From NCBI RefSeq assembly GCF_003326795.1, contig NZ_JPWI01000017.1, positions 33,399-97,398 of the forward strand: 64,000 bases of DNA. The letters are read 5' to 3'. The notes under the pieces were generated by a model. The model made no database searches, was not told the origin of the DNA, and saw only the letters and a program-made list of their open reading frames with translations. Source of the stretch: Thalassospira profundimaris. Its GTDB lineage: Bacteria > Pseudomonadota > Alphaproteobacteria > Rhodospirillales > Thalassospiraceae. A program made the position numbers and the translations under genes. This document shows positions 38,016 to 47,206 of the stretch, one piece after another. Position 1 is the first letter of the stretch, and every line of letters starts with the position of its first letter.

Positions 38016-38480
38016 ATGAAAAGAGCACTCATATTGTTAGGTCTGGTGCCTGTTTTGGCCGGTTGTAGCATCACCCGGAACGTGATGCCCGTTGCTGGCG
38101 GAATTGAGCCGGGCGCGGTAATCTGTGTCGAGGATAACCCGCGCGTGACAGAGCCGGAGATACTTTCCGTCATCACAAACAGCATTTCGTCGCATGGCTA
38201 TAAGCCCAAGATCTATCGGGATGTGCCGGATGATTGCGCGTATCGTCTGACATATGTCGCGTACCGAAAATGGGACTTCACAACGTTTTTGAGCCAAGCC
38301 GACATTCGCCTGTTTGAAGATAACGAGATGATTGGTCAGGTTTTCTACAAGCTGCCAGACGCGCCGTTTGGTGGCGGCGGGCTTAATGCTTCCAAATGGG
38401 CGTCGACGGAAGAGAAAATCGCACCGCTGATGGACGAGCTGTTGCGTGGGGCGTCGGAGACGGGGGAGCTTGGGACCTGA
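38016..38480 (+). CDS. Sbal_3080 family-like outer lipoprotein
   Basis: 154 residues from ATG 38016 (GAGGGGA upstream). Lipoprotein signal with lipobox VLAGC, then a compact domain with VICVEDNPRVTEPEIL, SSHGYKPKIY, YRKWDFTTFLSQADIRL and LNASKWASTEEKI. This pattern matches, from memory, the small Sbal_3080 lipoprotein family of unknown function. It sits 46 bp after the LysR gene and may be cotranscribed. Confidence 0.75.
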   Translation: MKRALILLGLVPVLAGCSITRNVMPVAGGIEPGAVICVEDNPRVTEPEILSVITNSISSHGYKPKIYRDVPDDCAYRLTYVAYRKWDFTTFLSQADIRLFEDNEMIGQVFYKLPDAPFGGGGLNASKWASTEEKIAPLMDELLRGASETGELGT

Positions 38481-38573
38481 TTTCAGGCCGATGACTTCAG
38501 GCCGATGTCGGGTGTTTTGGGTGACGGGGGAGTGTTGCCGCAACGGGCACTGTGTTAGGCGGGCCTTAGGTGC

Positions 38574-39161
38574 TTAGCGACCCTTGGCACCAAAACGCAG
38601 CCCATCAATCATCAGTTCGAGCATGCGGTGCGTGTGTTCCGCACCCTCTGAGCCGCCCGTGGAGGCCAGATTGCCGATGGCGCGCAGAAGGTCATAGGCA
38701 TCAATATCGCCCCGGATTTCACCGGCCTTGGCGGCGGATTTCAAAAGCGATTGCAGGGTCGGTTCGAAGTTGGACCGGAAATAGCCGGGCAGGGCGTCAA
38801 AGGCCGGATCGCCGGAATAAAGGGCGGCGGCCAGTCCCTTTTTGGTCAGGATGAACTGGCAATAGCGTTTGAGCCAGTGGCTCAGGGCGTCGCCCGGGCC
38901 ATATTGCTGTGCAAATTCGGTGGCAGCACTGACACAGGCATCGACTTCGCGCTTATACACACCGACGACAAGGTCGCTGCGTTTTGGAAAACGGCGATAA
39001 AGCGTGCCAACCCCGACCCCGGCCCTGGCGGCAATTTCACGCACCGGCGCGTCGACACCAGAGGTCGCAAAAATCTCCTTGGCGGCTTCAAGAAGGGCGT
39101 CCTCATTGCGCAGGGCATCGGCACGGATGCTTTTTTTCGTGCCGGTGGTGTCGTCGGTCAT
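38574..39161 (-). CDS. TetR/AcrR family regulator
   Basis: 195 residues from ATG 39161. Helix-turn-helix (about 25-65) with VDAPVREIAARAGVGVGTLYRRFPKRSDL; the C-terminal part is the SCO-type ligand domain with LKRYCQFILTKKGLAAAL. Divergent from an alpha/beta hydrolase gene, with three copies of a 13-bp operator between them, so it should repress itself and the hydrolase. Confidence 0.9.
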   Translation of the reverse strand: MTDDTTGTKKSIRADALRNEDALLEAAKEIFATSGVDAPVREIAARAGVGVGTLYRRFPKRSDLVVGVYKREVDACVSAATEFAQQYGPGDALSHWLKRYCQFILTKKGLAAALYSGDPAFDALPGYFRSNFEPTLQSLLKSAAKAGEIRGDIDAYDLLRAIGNLASTGGSEGAEHTHRMLELMIDGLRFGAKGR

Positions 39162-39238
39162 CCTGTTGTTTTCCAAAAACAAATTCAGTTTCAGACGTGC
39201 GGACAGAATCCACCCGTCAAATTTTTCACTTGCTAAAC

Positions 39239-39318
39239 GGAACATTGTTCCATATCTGCATTCCTGCAAGCGGAACAATGATCCACTTATGGTGCCAAGC
39301 GTATCGGATCAATGTTCC
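39239..39318. promoter_or_regulatory. Three TetR operators in the divergent promoter
   Basis: GGAACATTGTTCC (39239-39251), GGAACAATGATCC (39272-39284) and GGATCAATGTTCC (39306-39318). Each is a 13-bp near-palindrome of the form GGAWCA-N-TGWTCC preceded by C in two and by C in the third. They recur every 33-34 bp, about three helical turns, so proteins bound to them would face the same side. Confidence 0.7.
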
Positions 39319-39375
39319 GTTTCCAGATATATAGGTGAAACACCCGGTTTCGCCAATCGGAAAAGGATTGCAGAC

Positions 39376-40383
39376 ATGAATAACCTGATCGACAAGGCCC
39401 GGCACATTCCGGTCAATGACGCAGTTTCGACCATTTCGGTCTGTCCGGTGATCCTTGCCGCCCCCGGACGGGCCAAACCGATTGAAATGCGGGTCACCGC
39501 CCCGGCACAGGGTCGGGATTTGCCGATCATTTTGCTGTCGCACGGGCATGGACCATCGCTTTATATCCCGTCAAAGGACGGTTATGGGCCGCTGGCCAAT
39601 TTCTATGCCGAGCACGGATTTGTCGTGATCCAGCCAACCCACGGCAATTCCAAGGTGGCGGGATTTGGCGCGGATGTGCCCGGTGCGCCGTTCTTTTGGC
39701 GATCAAGGGTCGAGGATTTCAAAACCATTCTCGATCATCTGGGCGAGATCGAACGCGCCAGCCCGGTACTGGACGGGCGGCTCGATCATGACCGGGTGGC
39801 AGCTGTCGGTCATTCATTGGGCGGGCAGACGGTCGGCATGTTGCTGGGCGCGCGCCTGAGTGATAGCGCCGACCCGGATGCGCAGGATGTCAATCTGATC
39901 GAACCGCGCATCAGGGCCGGTGTTCTTTTGGCCGCACCGGGCCGGGGTGGCGATAGCCTGAGCGAACATGCGCGCAAGAACTATACGGCGCTTAATCCGG
40001 ACTTTTCGCATATGACGACCCGAACGCTGGTGGTGGCGGGGGATCAGGACATCAACCCGCACCTGACGACATGCGGGGCGGCCTGGCACACCGATCCGTT
40101 CCATTATGGGCCGGGCGGGGAATATTTGCTGACCCTGATCGGCGGCAAGCACGGGCTGGGCGGGATTGCCGGATATGATGCCAAGGAAACCGATGACGAA
40201 GACCCGGACCGCCTTGCCATCACCCAGCGCATGACATGGGCCTATTTGCGATCAGCCCTTTATGCCGATGACCCGGCATGGGTGAACGCGTGCACGGGCC
40301 TTGAGACCCATGGGCGCGGGTTGGCGTATGTTGAGGGGAAGCAAGGGGTGGGGCGCAATAGCGCGCCTTCTTTAGTCGGTTAA
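39376..40383 (+). CDS. Alpha/beta hydrolase family protein
   Basis: 335 residues from ATG 39376 (AAAAGGA upstream). Oxyanion region LLSHGHGPSLY, nucleophile elbow VGHSLGGQ, acid around VVAGDQDIN and His in GGKHGLGG. The layout resembles PAF-acetylhydrolase/dienelactone-type hydrolases. No signal peptide is seen, so it is cytoplasmic. Expression is probably under the divergent TetR protein. The 3' end overlaps the convergent broken hydrolase gene by 12 bp. Substrate unknown. Confidence 0.87.
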   Translation: MNNLIDKARHIPVNDAVSTISVCPVILAAPGRAKPIEMRVTAPAQGRDLPIILLSHGHGPSLYIPSKDGYGPLANFYAEHGFVVIQPTHGNSKVAGFGADVPGAPFFWRSRVEDFKTILDHLGEIERASPVLDGRLDHDRVAAVGHSLGGQTVGMLLGARLSDSADPDAQDVNLIEPRIRAGVLLAAPGRGGDSLSEHARKNYTALNPDFSHMTTRTLVVAGDQDINPHLTTCGAAWHTDPFHYGPGGEYLLTLIGGKHGLGGIAGYDAKETDDEDPDRLAITQRMTWAYLRSALYADDPAWVNACTGLETHGRGLAYVEGKQGVGRNSAPSLVG

Positions 40384-41283
40384 AACCATATCCAAGAAAT
40401 CAAGGACGTTCTGTTGCACGGTCGGAGTTTCGAGCAAACCGTGTTGATCGGCAAAGCTGTCGGTGTTGTAGATAATCGATTTGCTGCCATTTTCCGGGTC
40501 AAGGAATTTGGCACAGTCGCCTTTGCTCCATTGATCCTGATACCAGGGATCATGGGCTCCAAGCAGGGACAGGACAGGTTCGTCTGGTGGGGCAAGGATA
40601 CCGCGATATTCCGGCCATATGGCGTGACAGGTCCAGCCTTCGACGATGCGGGCGCGCAGGCGTTGTCTTTCATTCTGGGCTTTGAAGGTTGCGGTGACAA
40701 CCGCGCCCTCGCTAAATCCCATCAGGATGATGTTGTTTCCATCAATCATCGGCAGTTCGCGCGCCCTTTCGATGGCATGGCCGGCATCATTGCGACGTAA
40801 AACCACTGTGCCGCGAAACAATCCGCCTTCGCGGGTTTCGACGTTACAGGACCGGGGATAGGTCACCCGCGCCAGACTGGCCGGGGCAATCACCACAAAG
40901 CCCTGATCGGCAAGGAATTTGATGCGATCCTGTATGCCCGACCAGAAGCCGCTGCATCCATGCAGATAAATAATGGCGGGATATTTTGCACTTTCTGTTG
41001 CGGCCAGCTTCATCAGGTCGGGGATGGTGATGGCCCGTGACTGACCGGGGGCGGCTGGAATGCGCACAAGGGCGGCTTGCCATGTGCGTTCCAATTCTTG
41101 CGGGTCGTCCCAGTCCTACCATGACAGATCGGCCGGGGCGGAAAAGGTCTTGGTGCTGTTATGAAGACCGCGATCCTGCGCGCGGGCAACTGGGATGCCA
41201 AAGCACAGGGTAAGGGTCACCAGAACCACCGACAAAGTGCGGATCTTTATGGCCTTTTTGCAGGGCGGCGGAGGCAATGGCAC
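40372..41283 (-). pseudogene. Exported dienelactone-hydrolase-like gene with amber stop
   Basis: The downstream frame (TTG 41094 to 40372, 240 residues) has hydrolase motifs YLHGCSG, nucleophile MGFSEGA, GAHDPW and QHGLL. The same frame continues upstream through TAG (41116-41118) into a signal peptide: basic KKAIKIR, hydrophobic core, then PVARA before QD. So one exported hydrolase was split by an amber codon after LSW. The expected start near 41250 reads ATA; the only standard start is GTG 41283. Either a recent pseudogene, a sequencing error, or restarted translation at TTG. Confidence 0.65.
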
Positions 41284-41408
41284 CGGTTCGACCTTTTTTG
41301 TTCGGGACGGGGACTGGTTTGCTTGATCCTACAGTCAAAACCAGTCAGGGGAAACATTCCCCCGCCCGTCTTGCTTCCCGGTTACGGGTCGGCTAAATCC
41401 CGAGAACG

Positions 41409-41440
41409 GCGACATGTCATCAGGGTAGAATGATGCGCGA
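41409..41440. repeat. Hairpin repeat motif, copy 1
   Basis: GCGACATGTCATCAGGGTAG matches copy 3 (49308) at 18 of 20 bases. It is followed by TGATG, giving a partial inverted repeat. It lies just after the stop side of the convergent-free gap between the broken hydrolase and a lipoprotein gene. Confidence 0.5.
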
Positions 41441-41458
41441 CATCGTGTGGTCGCGGGA

Positions 41459-43021
41459 TTATTGAGCGGCTTTGGCCTCGTCCAGTGCCTTTTGGGCGCT
41501 CATGCGTGCGAGAAGGGCGTTCAGCAGTTCTGTCTCGCTGTTGACTTGTGCGGTGCTTTCGGTTGTCGGGTCGGGCTGGCCTTCGGCGATTGCCGCCTGT
41601 AATGCGTTGCGGGCCTCGACCTTTTGTTGTTCAAGTTTCAGGTCTTCAAGTTCGGCGGTACGGCGAAGTTCCTTGAAGGCCAGAGCGTTGTCGGCAGCGT
41701 CATCAAGAACACCGGCGATTTTTTCAAGGGATGCGCTTTTTTCGTCATAGCTGAATGTTTCAAGCATGCCCTTGTCAGAGAATGTTGCGGCCAGAACATT
41801 ATCCTGTCCGACGCCATTCTTGAGGGGCAAGACTGCAAGGACGCCAAGTTGCGGAACATCAAGATATTCGTTCAAAAGCAGGCTTTCTTCGGGAATGCCC
41901 AGACAGGTTGTGCTCAAATCGGAACCTGTCATGCAAGAACGCAGATAGGCCTTTGCCGGGACACGATAATAGACGCCCTGTCTGTCAGTGCTGCAATCCC
42001 AATTGCCGTCACTGCAATTTCCCGTCCTTGCGCCGGTGTTTGTTGCCTTTGATATTTCGGTCAGGACAGCAAGCTGTGCAGGCAGTTCAGCAAGGGATGT
42101 TGTGATCACTTGTGCCTTCAAATCGTCGCTTGCCAGCGTGAATGAACCATCCATCAAAAGTTTGGCAATCGGTGGCGCAGGCATGCGGGTTCGGGTTGTT
42201 TTTTCTGTGCCTTTTTTGGGCCAGATGTCAGACACCTTTACGGTCAGGGCCGCGTCTATTTTTGCCAGCAGTTTTTGAGTCCCGGCCAGTGCCTTTTCCG
42301 CGGCCAGACTTTCCTGCAGGGCGGCCTCAAGTGCTGCGATTGCCTGATCGCTGGGGGTGTCCGATGCTTCTACAACCGCGCGCGCCCGTTCGAGTGCCTG
42401 TGTCTTTCCAAGCAATGTTGCCGTTTCGGTCCTTTGTTTGTTGTCGGTAGCACCCCGCTTGATGATCAATTGTTCAGCGTACGGAGTGCAAATGACACCG
42501 GCCGACATTACGCCGGTGGCTTTGTCAAATGTCGCAATGGTCGGAAGACCAGAGGCCAACTGAACGACTTTGAAGCCGGTTTTGATGGCAGCCTTTGCAA
42601 CTTCGGTGGTGCGATCCGAGACCCCGGCATTGATGTTTTTGATTGTCCCGTTTTCGTGCAAGTCCACTTTCAATGTCGAGGTTTTGGTCGGGCCTGACAT
42701 TTCTTCATAGTTCAGGACATAGAGATTGTCCGGATCGGGAACGATCTTTTCCCTGGCTGTTTGTTTGATTTCGAAATCCGGGGCGAGCAGTATTTTTCCT
42801 GCTTCAACGGGAATTCCGGCAATGGACAGATCCGGGCAGCTTGTTAAGCGAAAGCTTGTCTCAAGCTGATATTGCGCCATGGGGAGGCTATAAAGAATGC
42901 CTCCTTGCAGTGCTTCTTTTCCTTCGTTGCCGACCAGACTTGATTGCAGCTCTGTGCACCCCCCAAGGGACGCGACGCCAAGAAATGCCGGTAGTATGTA
43001 TTTAAAATACTGTCGACCCAT
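41459..43021 (-). CDS. Large lipoprotein of unknown function
   Basis: 520 residues from ATG 43021, with GGGGGA upstream. Signal peptide with lipobox SLGGC, so outer-membrane or periplasmic lipoprotein. The central part has Ala/Glu-rich helical stretches (about 205-265) and a Cys-containing region (about 340-385) with NCSDGNWDCSTD; the C-terminal 90 residues are a probable coiled coil rich in A, E, L, Q. No family recognised. Codon use fits the surrounding core genome. Confidence 0.75.
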   Translation of the reverse strand: MGRQYFKYILPAFLGVASLGGCTELQSSLVGNEGKEALQGGILYSLPMAQYQLETSFRLTSCPDLSIAGIPVEAGKILLAPDFEIKQTAREKIVPDPDNLYVLNYEEMSGPTKTSTLKVDLHENGTIKNINAGVSDRTTEVAKAAIKTGFKVVQLASGLPTIATFDKATGVMSAGVICTPYAEQLIIKRGATDNKQRTETATLLGKTQALERARAVVEASDTPSDQAIAALEAALQESLAAEKALAGTQKLLAKIDAALTVKVSDIWPKKGTEKTTRTRMPAPPIAKLLMDGSFTLASDDLKAQVITTSLAELPAQLAVLTEISKATNTGARTGNCSDGNWDCSTDRQGVYYRVPAKAYLRSCMTGSDLSTTCLGIPEESLLLNEYLDVPQLGVLAVLPLKNGVGQDNVLAATFSDKGMLETFSYDEKSASLEKIAGVLDDAADNALAFKELRRTAELEDLKLEQQKVEARNALQAAIAEGQPDPTTESTAQVNSETELLNALLARMSAQKALDEAKAAQ

Positions 43022-43148
43022 GGTGCATCCCCCTTTGGCCGAAGATCGTGATTTCTATATTAGTAACTTTTAACTATCAGTTTATCAACTGTAGATTGTT
43101 TTTGTTCGTGTATCAGAGGCTCCAAACTGGCAAGTCTTGAATTGGGTT

Positions 43149-43200
43149 GCACATCATCAGGGTGGCCTTGATGAGGTGACGCGGGAACGGGTATGAGCAC
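43149..43200. repeat. Hairpin repeat motif, copy 2, with degenerate patatin-leader homology
   Basis: GCACATCATCAGGGT followed by TTGATGAGGTGACGCGGGA and GGTATGAGCACGGGCG. The order and most bases match the leader and first codons of the patatin gene at 49308-49385, with about 13 bases deleted. The frame here stops after a few codons, so it is a relic or a shared regulatory element, not a gene. Confidence 0.55.
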
Positions 43201-43349
43201 GGGCGGAAGGAGACGGCGGTAGAGAACTCATCGGTGTTCTGTTGTCCACTCTCCGGCCCCTGTGGTGGATTGAATATTTGCGCAGCGGGGCGGGCCGGTG
43301 TCGGTTTTGTTGCGTTTTAATAACAAAATAAATGGCGGAAAACTGCCAA
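43201..43349. other. Non-coding upstream region of the LacI-type gene
   Basis: Part of a 420-bp gap before the regulator. No protein-like frame; AT content rises toward 43330. Confidence 0.35.
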
Positions 43350-43364
43350 TGTAAACGTTTCAAA
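43350..43364. promoter_or_regulatory. LacI-type operator
   Basis: TGTAAACGTTTCAAA contains the palindrome AAACGTTT with LacI-family flanks. A second partial site, TGAAACGC, lies at about 43377. They are 79 bp before the regulator gene, consistent with autoregulation. Confidence 0.55.
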
Positions 43365-43442
43365 TGTTCATAAAACTGAAACGCAGGCGTTATCGAACTG
43401 TCTTTTTTGTCGGCTATGGTGTTGGCCGTCAGAGGAGATTGG

Positions 43443-44474
43443 ATGATGACGTCGAAGTCAACCATGCGCGAAGTTGCGGGCAAGGCCGGTGTGTCGATTG
43501 CCACCGTTTCACGGGTGATCAACAGCCCCGATGAAGTGCCGACCGAAACGGTCGAGCGGGTCCGTGCCGCCATGCGTTATCTGAATTATCGTCCCAACAT
43601 CAATGGCCGCCGTCTCAAGATGGCGCAAACACGATCCGTCGGGGTTCTGGTCCCGACCATGGCCAACCCGGTCTTTGCGACCTCGGTCCAGGGGATCGAA
43701 CAGGCTGCGCATGAAGACGGCCTGACGGTTTTGCTGACATCATCGAATTATGACCCGCAACGCGAATTGGGGGCGGTGTCGACCTTGCTCAATAACCGGG
43801 TTGACGGGTTGATCCTGACGCTTGCCAATGCCGATGACAATCCGGTGATTGATCTGTTGAAGGCAGAAAACATTCCGTTTGTTTTGCTGTTTAACCAGCC
43901 CGCCCGCACGGATGTCGCATCGATCAGTGTCGATAACGCCAGATCGGCCTATGACATGACACAGGCGATGATTGCCCAAGGGCACACATCCCTTGCGATG
44001 GTGGCCGGCCGGTTTGAAAGTTCGGACCGTTCCAAGCAGCGTTTTGACGGATTTGGTCAGGCATTGTCCGATGCCGGACTGGGGGCGGCGCGCCTGTGTC
44101 AGGTCGGGTTTGGCGAAACCGAGCTGTTTACCCCGTTAAAAAGTTTTCTGACCGGCCCGGATGCGGTGACCGGTCTGGTTTGTTCCACCGACATGCTGGC
44201 AATTGCCGCGATCAGCGCATGCCGTGACCACGGTCTGAGTGTTCCCGGTGATGTGTCTGTGGGCGGGATTGATGGAATTGCGGTGGGTGGGCTGATTTCA
44301 CCGAAACTGTGTTCGGCCATTCAACCCACCCAGGAGATGGGCCAGCAGGCGCTTGCATTCCTGCGTGGCCTGATAAGGGGGCAGGCAAACCCGCAAAGTT
44401 TGATCCTGCCTCATCAACTTAGCACGGGTGAGTCAATCGGGCCCGCCCGGCATTCGTCATCACCCCGATTATAG
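43443..44474 (+). CDS. LacI family transcriptional regulator
   Basis: 343 residues from ATG 43443 with AGAGGAG before it. Helix-turn-helix MREVAGKAGVSIATVSRVIN followed by the hinge NINGRRLKMAQTRSVGVLVP and a periplasmic-binding-protein-like domain with VDGLILTLAN and GVSVGGIDG-type motifs. The position just before an ABC-importer operon (11 bp) and the LacI box upstream suggest it controls uptake of the substrate. First gene of the apparent transcription unit. Confidence 0.92.
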   Translation: MMTSKSTMREVAGKAGVSIATVSRVINSPDEVPTETVERVRAAMRYLNYRPNINGRRLKMAQTRSVGVLVPTMANPVFATSVQGIEQAAHEDGLTVLLTSSNYDPQRELGAVSTLLNNRVDGLILTLANADDNPVIDLLKAENIPFVLLFNQPARTDVASISVDNARSAYDMTQAMIAQGHTSLAMVAGRFESSDRSKQRFDGFGQALSDAGLGAARLCQVGFGETELFTPLKSFLTGPDAVTGLVCSTDMLAIAAISACRDHGLSVPGDVSVGGIDGIAVGGLISPKLCSAIQPTQEMGQQALAFLRGLIRGQANPQSLILPHQLSTGESIGPARHSSSPRL

Positions 44475-44485
44475 GGAGATCAAAA

Positions 44486-45490
44486 GTGCGTTTCAAACAA
44501 CTTGTACTGGGTCTGGGACTGGCTGTTGCCGCGTCGCAGCCTGCTTTCGCCGAAGATGTTGCCATTTGCTATAACTGCCCGCCAGAATGGGCAGACTGGG
44601 GCGGACAGCTTAAGAACTTCTCCAAAGACCTTGGTATTGATGTCCCGCAGGACAACAAGAATTCCGGCCAGACCCTGTCGCAGCTTCTGGCTGAAAAGGA
44701 AAACCCGGTTGCCGACGTTGCCTATTATGGCGTTTCTTTCGGGATCAAGGCCAAGGAAGCCGACGTTGTCAGCGCCTATAAGCCGGTCAATTTCGATGCC
44801 ATTCCCGATGGTCTGAAAGACCCGAATGGCAGCTGGTTTGCCATCCATTCGGGCACGATTGGCCTGTTTGTCAATGCAGATGCCCTTGAAGGTGCGGCTG
44901 TTCCGCAAAGCTGGGCCGATCTTTTGAAGCCGGAATACAAGGGCATGGTCGGGTATCTTGATCCGTCGAGCGCCTTTGTCGGTTATGCCGGTGCGGTTGC
45001 GATCAACCGTGCGATGGGCGGGTCGCTTGATGATTTCACCCCGGGGATCGAGTTCTTTAAAAAGCTTAAGGAAAACGATCCGATCGTGCCGAAACAGACC
45101 GCCTATGCGCGTGTTCTGTCGGGCGAAATTCCGATCCTGATTGATTATGATTTCAATGCCTATCGCGCGAAATACAAGGACGGCGCGAATGTTGAATTCG
45201 TTATTCCGGCCGAAGGGACGGTTGCCGTTCCCTATGTCATGAGCCTTGTTAAAAACGGCCCGCATGCCGACAACGGCAAGAAGATCCTTGATTACGTGAT
45301 GTCGGACAAAGGTCAGGCCCATTGGGCAAATGCCTTCCTGCGTCCGGTGATTGCAAGTGCAATGTCCGAAGACGCGGCTGCGAAATTCCTTCCGGCTGCG
45401 GATTATGCGCGTTCCAATCCGGTTGATTACGCCAAAATGGCAACCGCACAGGGCGGTTTCGCCGAGCGTTACCTGTCCGAGGTACGTTAA
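44486..45490 (+). CDS. ABC transporter substrate-binding protein (iron/polyamine/phosphonate superfamily)
   Basis: 334 residues from GTG 44486, GGGAG upstream. Signal peptide cut after QPAFA; the mature start EDVAICYNCPPEWADWGG is unusual in its CxxC-like pair. The domain is type-1 extracellular solute binding (AKEADVVSAYKP, LIDYDFNAYRAKY, VAVPYVMSLV). Because the operon ends with a GpdQ-like phosphodiesterase, a glycerophosphodiester or other organophosphate is a fair guess. Strong terminator immediately downstream. Confidence 0.88.
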   Translation: MRFKQLVLGLGLAVAASQPAFAEDVAICYNCPPEWADWGGQLKNFSKDLGIDVPQDNKNSGQTLSQLLAEKENPVADVAYYGVSFGIKAKEADVVSAYKPVNFDAIPDGLKDPNGSWFAIHSGTIGLFVNADALEGAAVPQSWADLLKPEYKGMVGYLDPSSAFVGYAGAVAINRAMGGSLDDFTPGIEFFKKLKENDPIVPKQTAYARVLSGEIPILIDYDFNAYRAKYKDGANVEFVIPAEGTVAVPYVMSLVKNGPHADNGKKILDYVMSDKGQAHWANAFLRPVIASAMSEDAAAKFLPAADYARSNPVDYAKMATAQGGFAERYLSEVR

Positions 45491-45512
45491 GGTGGGTTTG
45501 CAACATCCTGGA

Positions 45513-45538
45513 GAAGGGCGTTCGCGCCCTTCTTTTTT
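45513..45538 (+). terminator. UUCG-capped terminator inside the operon
   Basis: GAAGGGCG-TTCG-CGCCCTTC with TTTTTT directly after. The ultra-stable UUCG tetraloop and tail make a full intrinsic terminator between the binding protein gene and its permease genes, so most transcripts should stop here. Confidence 0.9.
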
Positions 45539-45566
45539 CCAATCGTTCGGGGCATCGCGTTCGGCG

Positions 45567-46394
45567 ATGGCCAGTCCGGCGACGTTTCTGGCGTTGATGA
45601 CGCCCGGTGTTGCGATTATCGCGGCCTTTTTCCTGATCCCGCTTTTTCTGGTGGCGATCAAGGTCACCGACGGCCCGGATGGCTGGGCGACCTATCTGGT
45701 GATCCTGACCAATGGCCGCTATCTTGAAAGTCTGATCCAGACATTGGTGATGTCCGCAGGGGTGACGGTTGTTGCCCTGATATTGTGCGGGGTTGTCGGG
45801 ATGTTTCTGGTGCGCAACCAGTTTGCCGGGCGCAGTATCCTGATCGGGTTGCTGACCCTGCCATTATCCTTTCCCGGAACGGTTGTCGGTTTCATGGTGA
45901 TCATGCTGGCCGGTCGGCAAGGGGTGATTGGCGGCATCAGCAACGCACTGACCGGCGAGAAGATTGTTTTTGCCTATGACATTGCCGGGCTGTTTATCGG
46001 CTATCTGTATTTTTCCATTCCACGGGTGATCCTTGCCGTGATGGCATCGGCTGAAAAGCTTGATCCGCAGCTTGAAGAAGCCGCGCGGTCGCTTGGTGCG
46101 CCGCGATGGCGGGTGGTGCGCGATGTGATCCTTCCGGGATTGATGCCCGGTCTGATTTCATCGGGTGCGATCTGTTTTGCAACCGCGATGGGGGCCTTTG
46201 GTACTGCCTTTACGCTGGCGACCGATATCGATGTTCTGCCGATGGTGATCTATACCGAATTTACCCGAAATGCCAATATCGCCGTGGCGGCCGCGCTGAG
46301 CATAGCACTTGGTGCGATCACGTGGATGTGCCTGAGTGCGGTGCGGTTCTTTGTTGGTGAGTCCGCCGATGTAACGACACGGGGGGGCGCATGA
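45567..46394 (+). CDS. ABC transporter permease
   Basis: 275 residues from ATG 45567. About six membrane helices; EAA loop EEAARSLGAPRWRVVRDVILP. Homology starts near ATG 45567; a GTG at 45492 would begin ahead of the terminator hairpin and is unlikely. There is no clear ribosome site. The stop overlaps the next permease gene (ATGA). Confidence 0.9.
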   Translation: MASPATFLALMTPGVAIIAAFFLIPLFLVAIKVTDGPDGWATYLVILTNGRYLESLIQTLVMSAGVTVVALILCGVVGMFLVRNQFAGRSILIGLLTLPLSFPGTVVGFMVIMLAGRQGVIGGISNALTGEKIVFAYDIAGLFIGYLYFSIPRVILAVMASAEKLDPQLEEAARSLGAPRWRVVRDVILPGLMPGLISSGAICFATAMGAFGTAFTLATDIDVLPMVIYTEFTRNANIAVAAALSIALGAITWMCLSAVRFFVGESADVTTRGGA

Positions 46395-47206
46395 GACGCG
46401 GTTATTCGTTTTATGCGCAGCTTGGCCTGACGGTTTTGCTGTGTCTGTTCATTGTGGTTCCGATTGTGATGTCGGCTTTGGCGGGGGTGACAGTCAATAT
46501 CTTCAAGGGGGTGTCATCGGGCCTGACATTGCGCTGGATCTTTGAGGTCTGGGACCTGTATGCGCAAAGCATTCTGTTGTCGCTTTGGCTTGCGGTGGCG
46601 TGTCTTGTGGTGACGACGCTTGCCGGTGTGCCCCTGGCCTATGTTCTGGTGCGGCGGCCAAACAGGCTGACCCGGATGTTTGAGGAAATCCTGACCTTGC
46701 CGGTTGCCATTCCGGGGCTGGCACTGGCTTTGGCGTTACTGATTACCTATGGCGGGTTTGGCAGTTTCAGAAGCAGCTGGGTGTTTATCCTGATCGGGCA
46801 TGTTTTGTTTACCCTGCCTTTCATGGTGCGCTCGGTCGCAGCTGTTATGTCGGCCATGGATATGAAGACGCTTGAAGAAGGGGCGGCAAGCCTTGGTGCC
46901 GGGTTCTGGCACCGGTTCCTGCATGTGATTGTGCCAAATGCCATGCCGGGCATTCTTGCCGGGGCGTTGATGGTGGTCACCCTTTCGATTGGCGAATTCA
47001 ATCTGACCTGGATGCTCCATACCCCGCTGACCAAGACATTGCCGGTCGGACTGGCGGATTCCTATGCGTCGATGCGTCTTGAGATCGGCAGCGCCTATAC
47101 GCTTATTTTCTTTGTATTGATCATGCCGTTGCTGATCGCCATGCAGATGCTTGCCCGGCCGGGCAAGAAACGTCACACGGCATCGCAACTGGCGGAGGAC
47201 GAGTAA
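46391..47206 (+). CDS. ABC transporter permease
   Basis: 271 residues. Six predicted helices; EAA loop EEGAASLGAGFWHRFLHVIVP. It forms the heterodimeric channel with the preceding permease. Its stop (TAATG) overlaps the ATPase start, so the three transport genes are coupled. Confidence 0.92.
   Translation: MRRGYSFYAQLGLTVLLCLFIVVPIVMSALAGVTVNIFKGVSSGLTLRWIFEVWDLYAQSILLSLWLAVACLVVTTLAGVPLAYVLVRRPNRLTRMFEEILTLPVAIPGLALALALLITYGGFGSFRSSWVFILIGHVLFTLPFMVRSVAAVMSAMDMKTLEEGAASLGAGFWHRFLHVIVPNAMPGILAGALMVVTLSIGEFNLTWMLHTPLTKTLPVGLADSYASMRLEIGSAYTLIFFVLIMPLLIAMQMLARPGKKRHTASQLAEDE

Noticed and set aside
44480..45667. 395-codon open frame opposite the binding protein gene
   Set aside because: Antisense shadow of a clear binding protein with signal peptide; no family resemblance.
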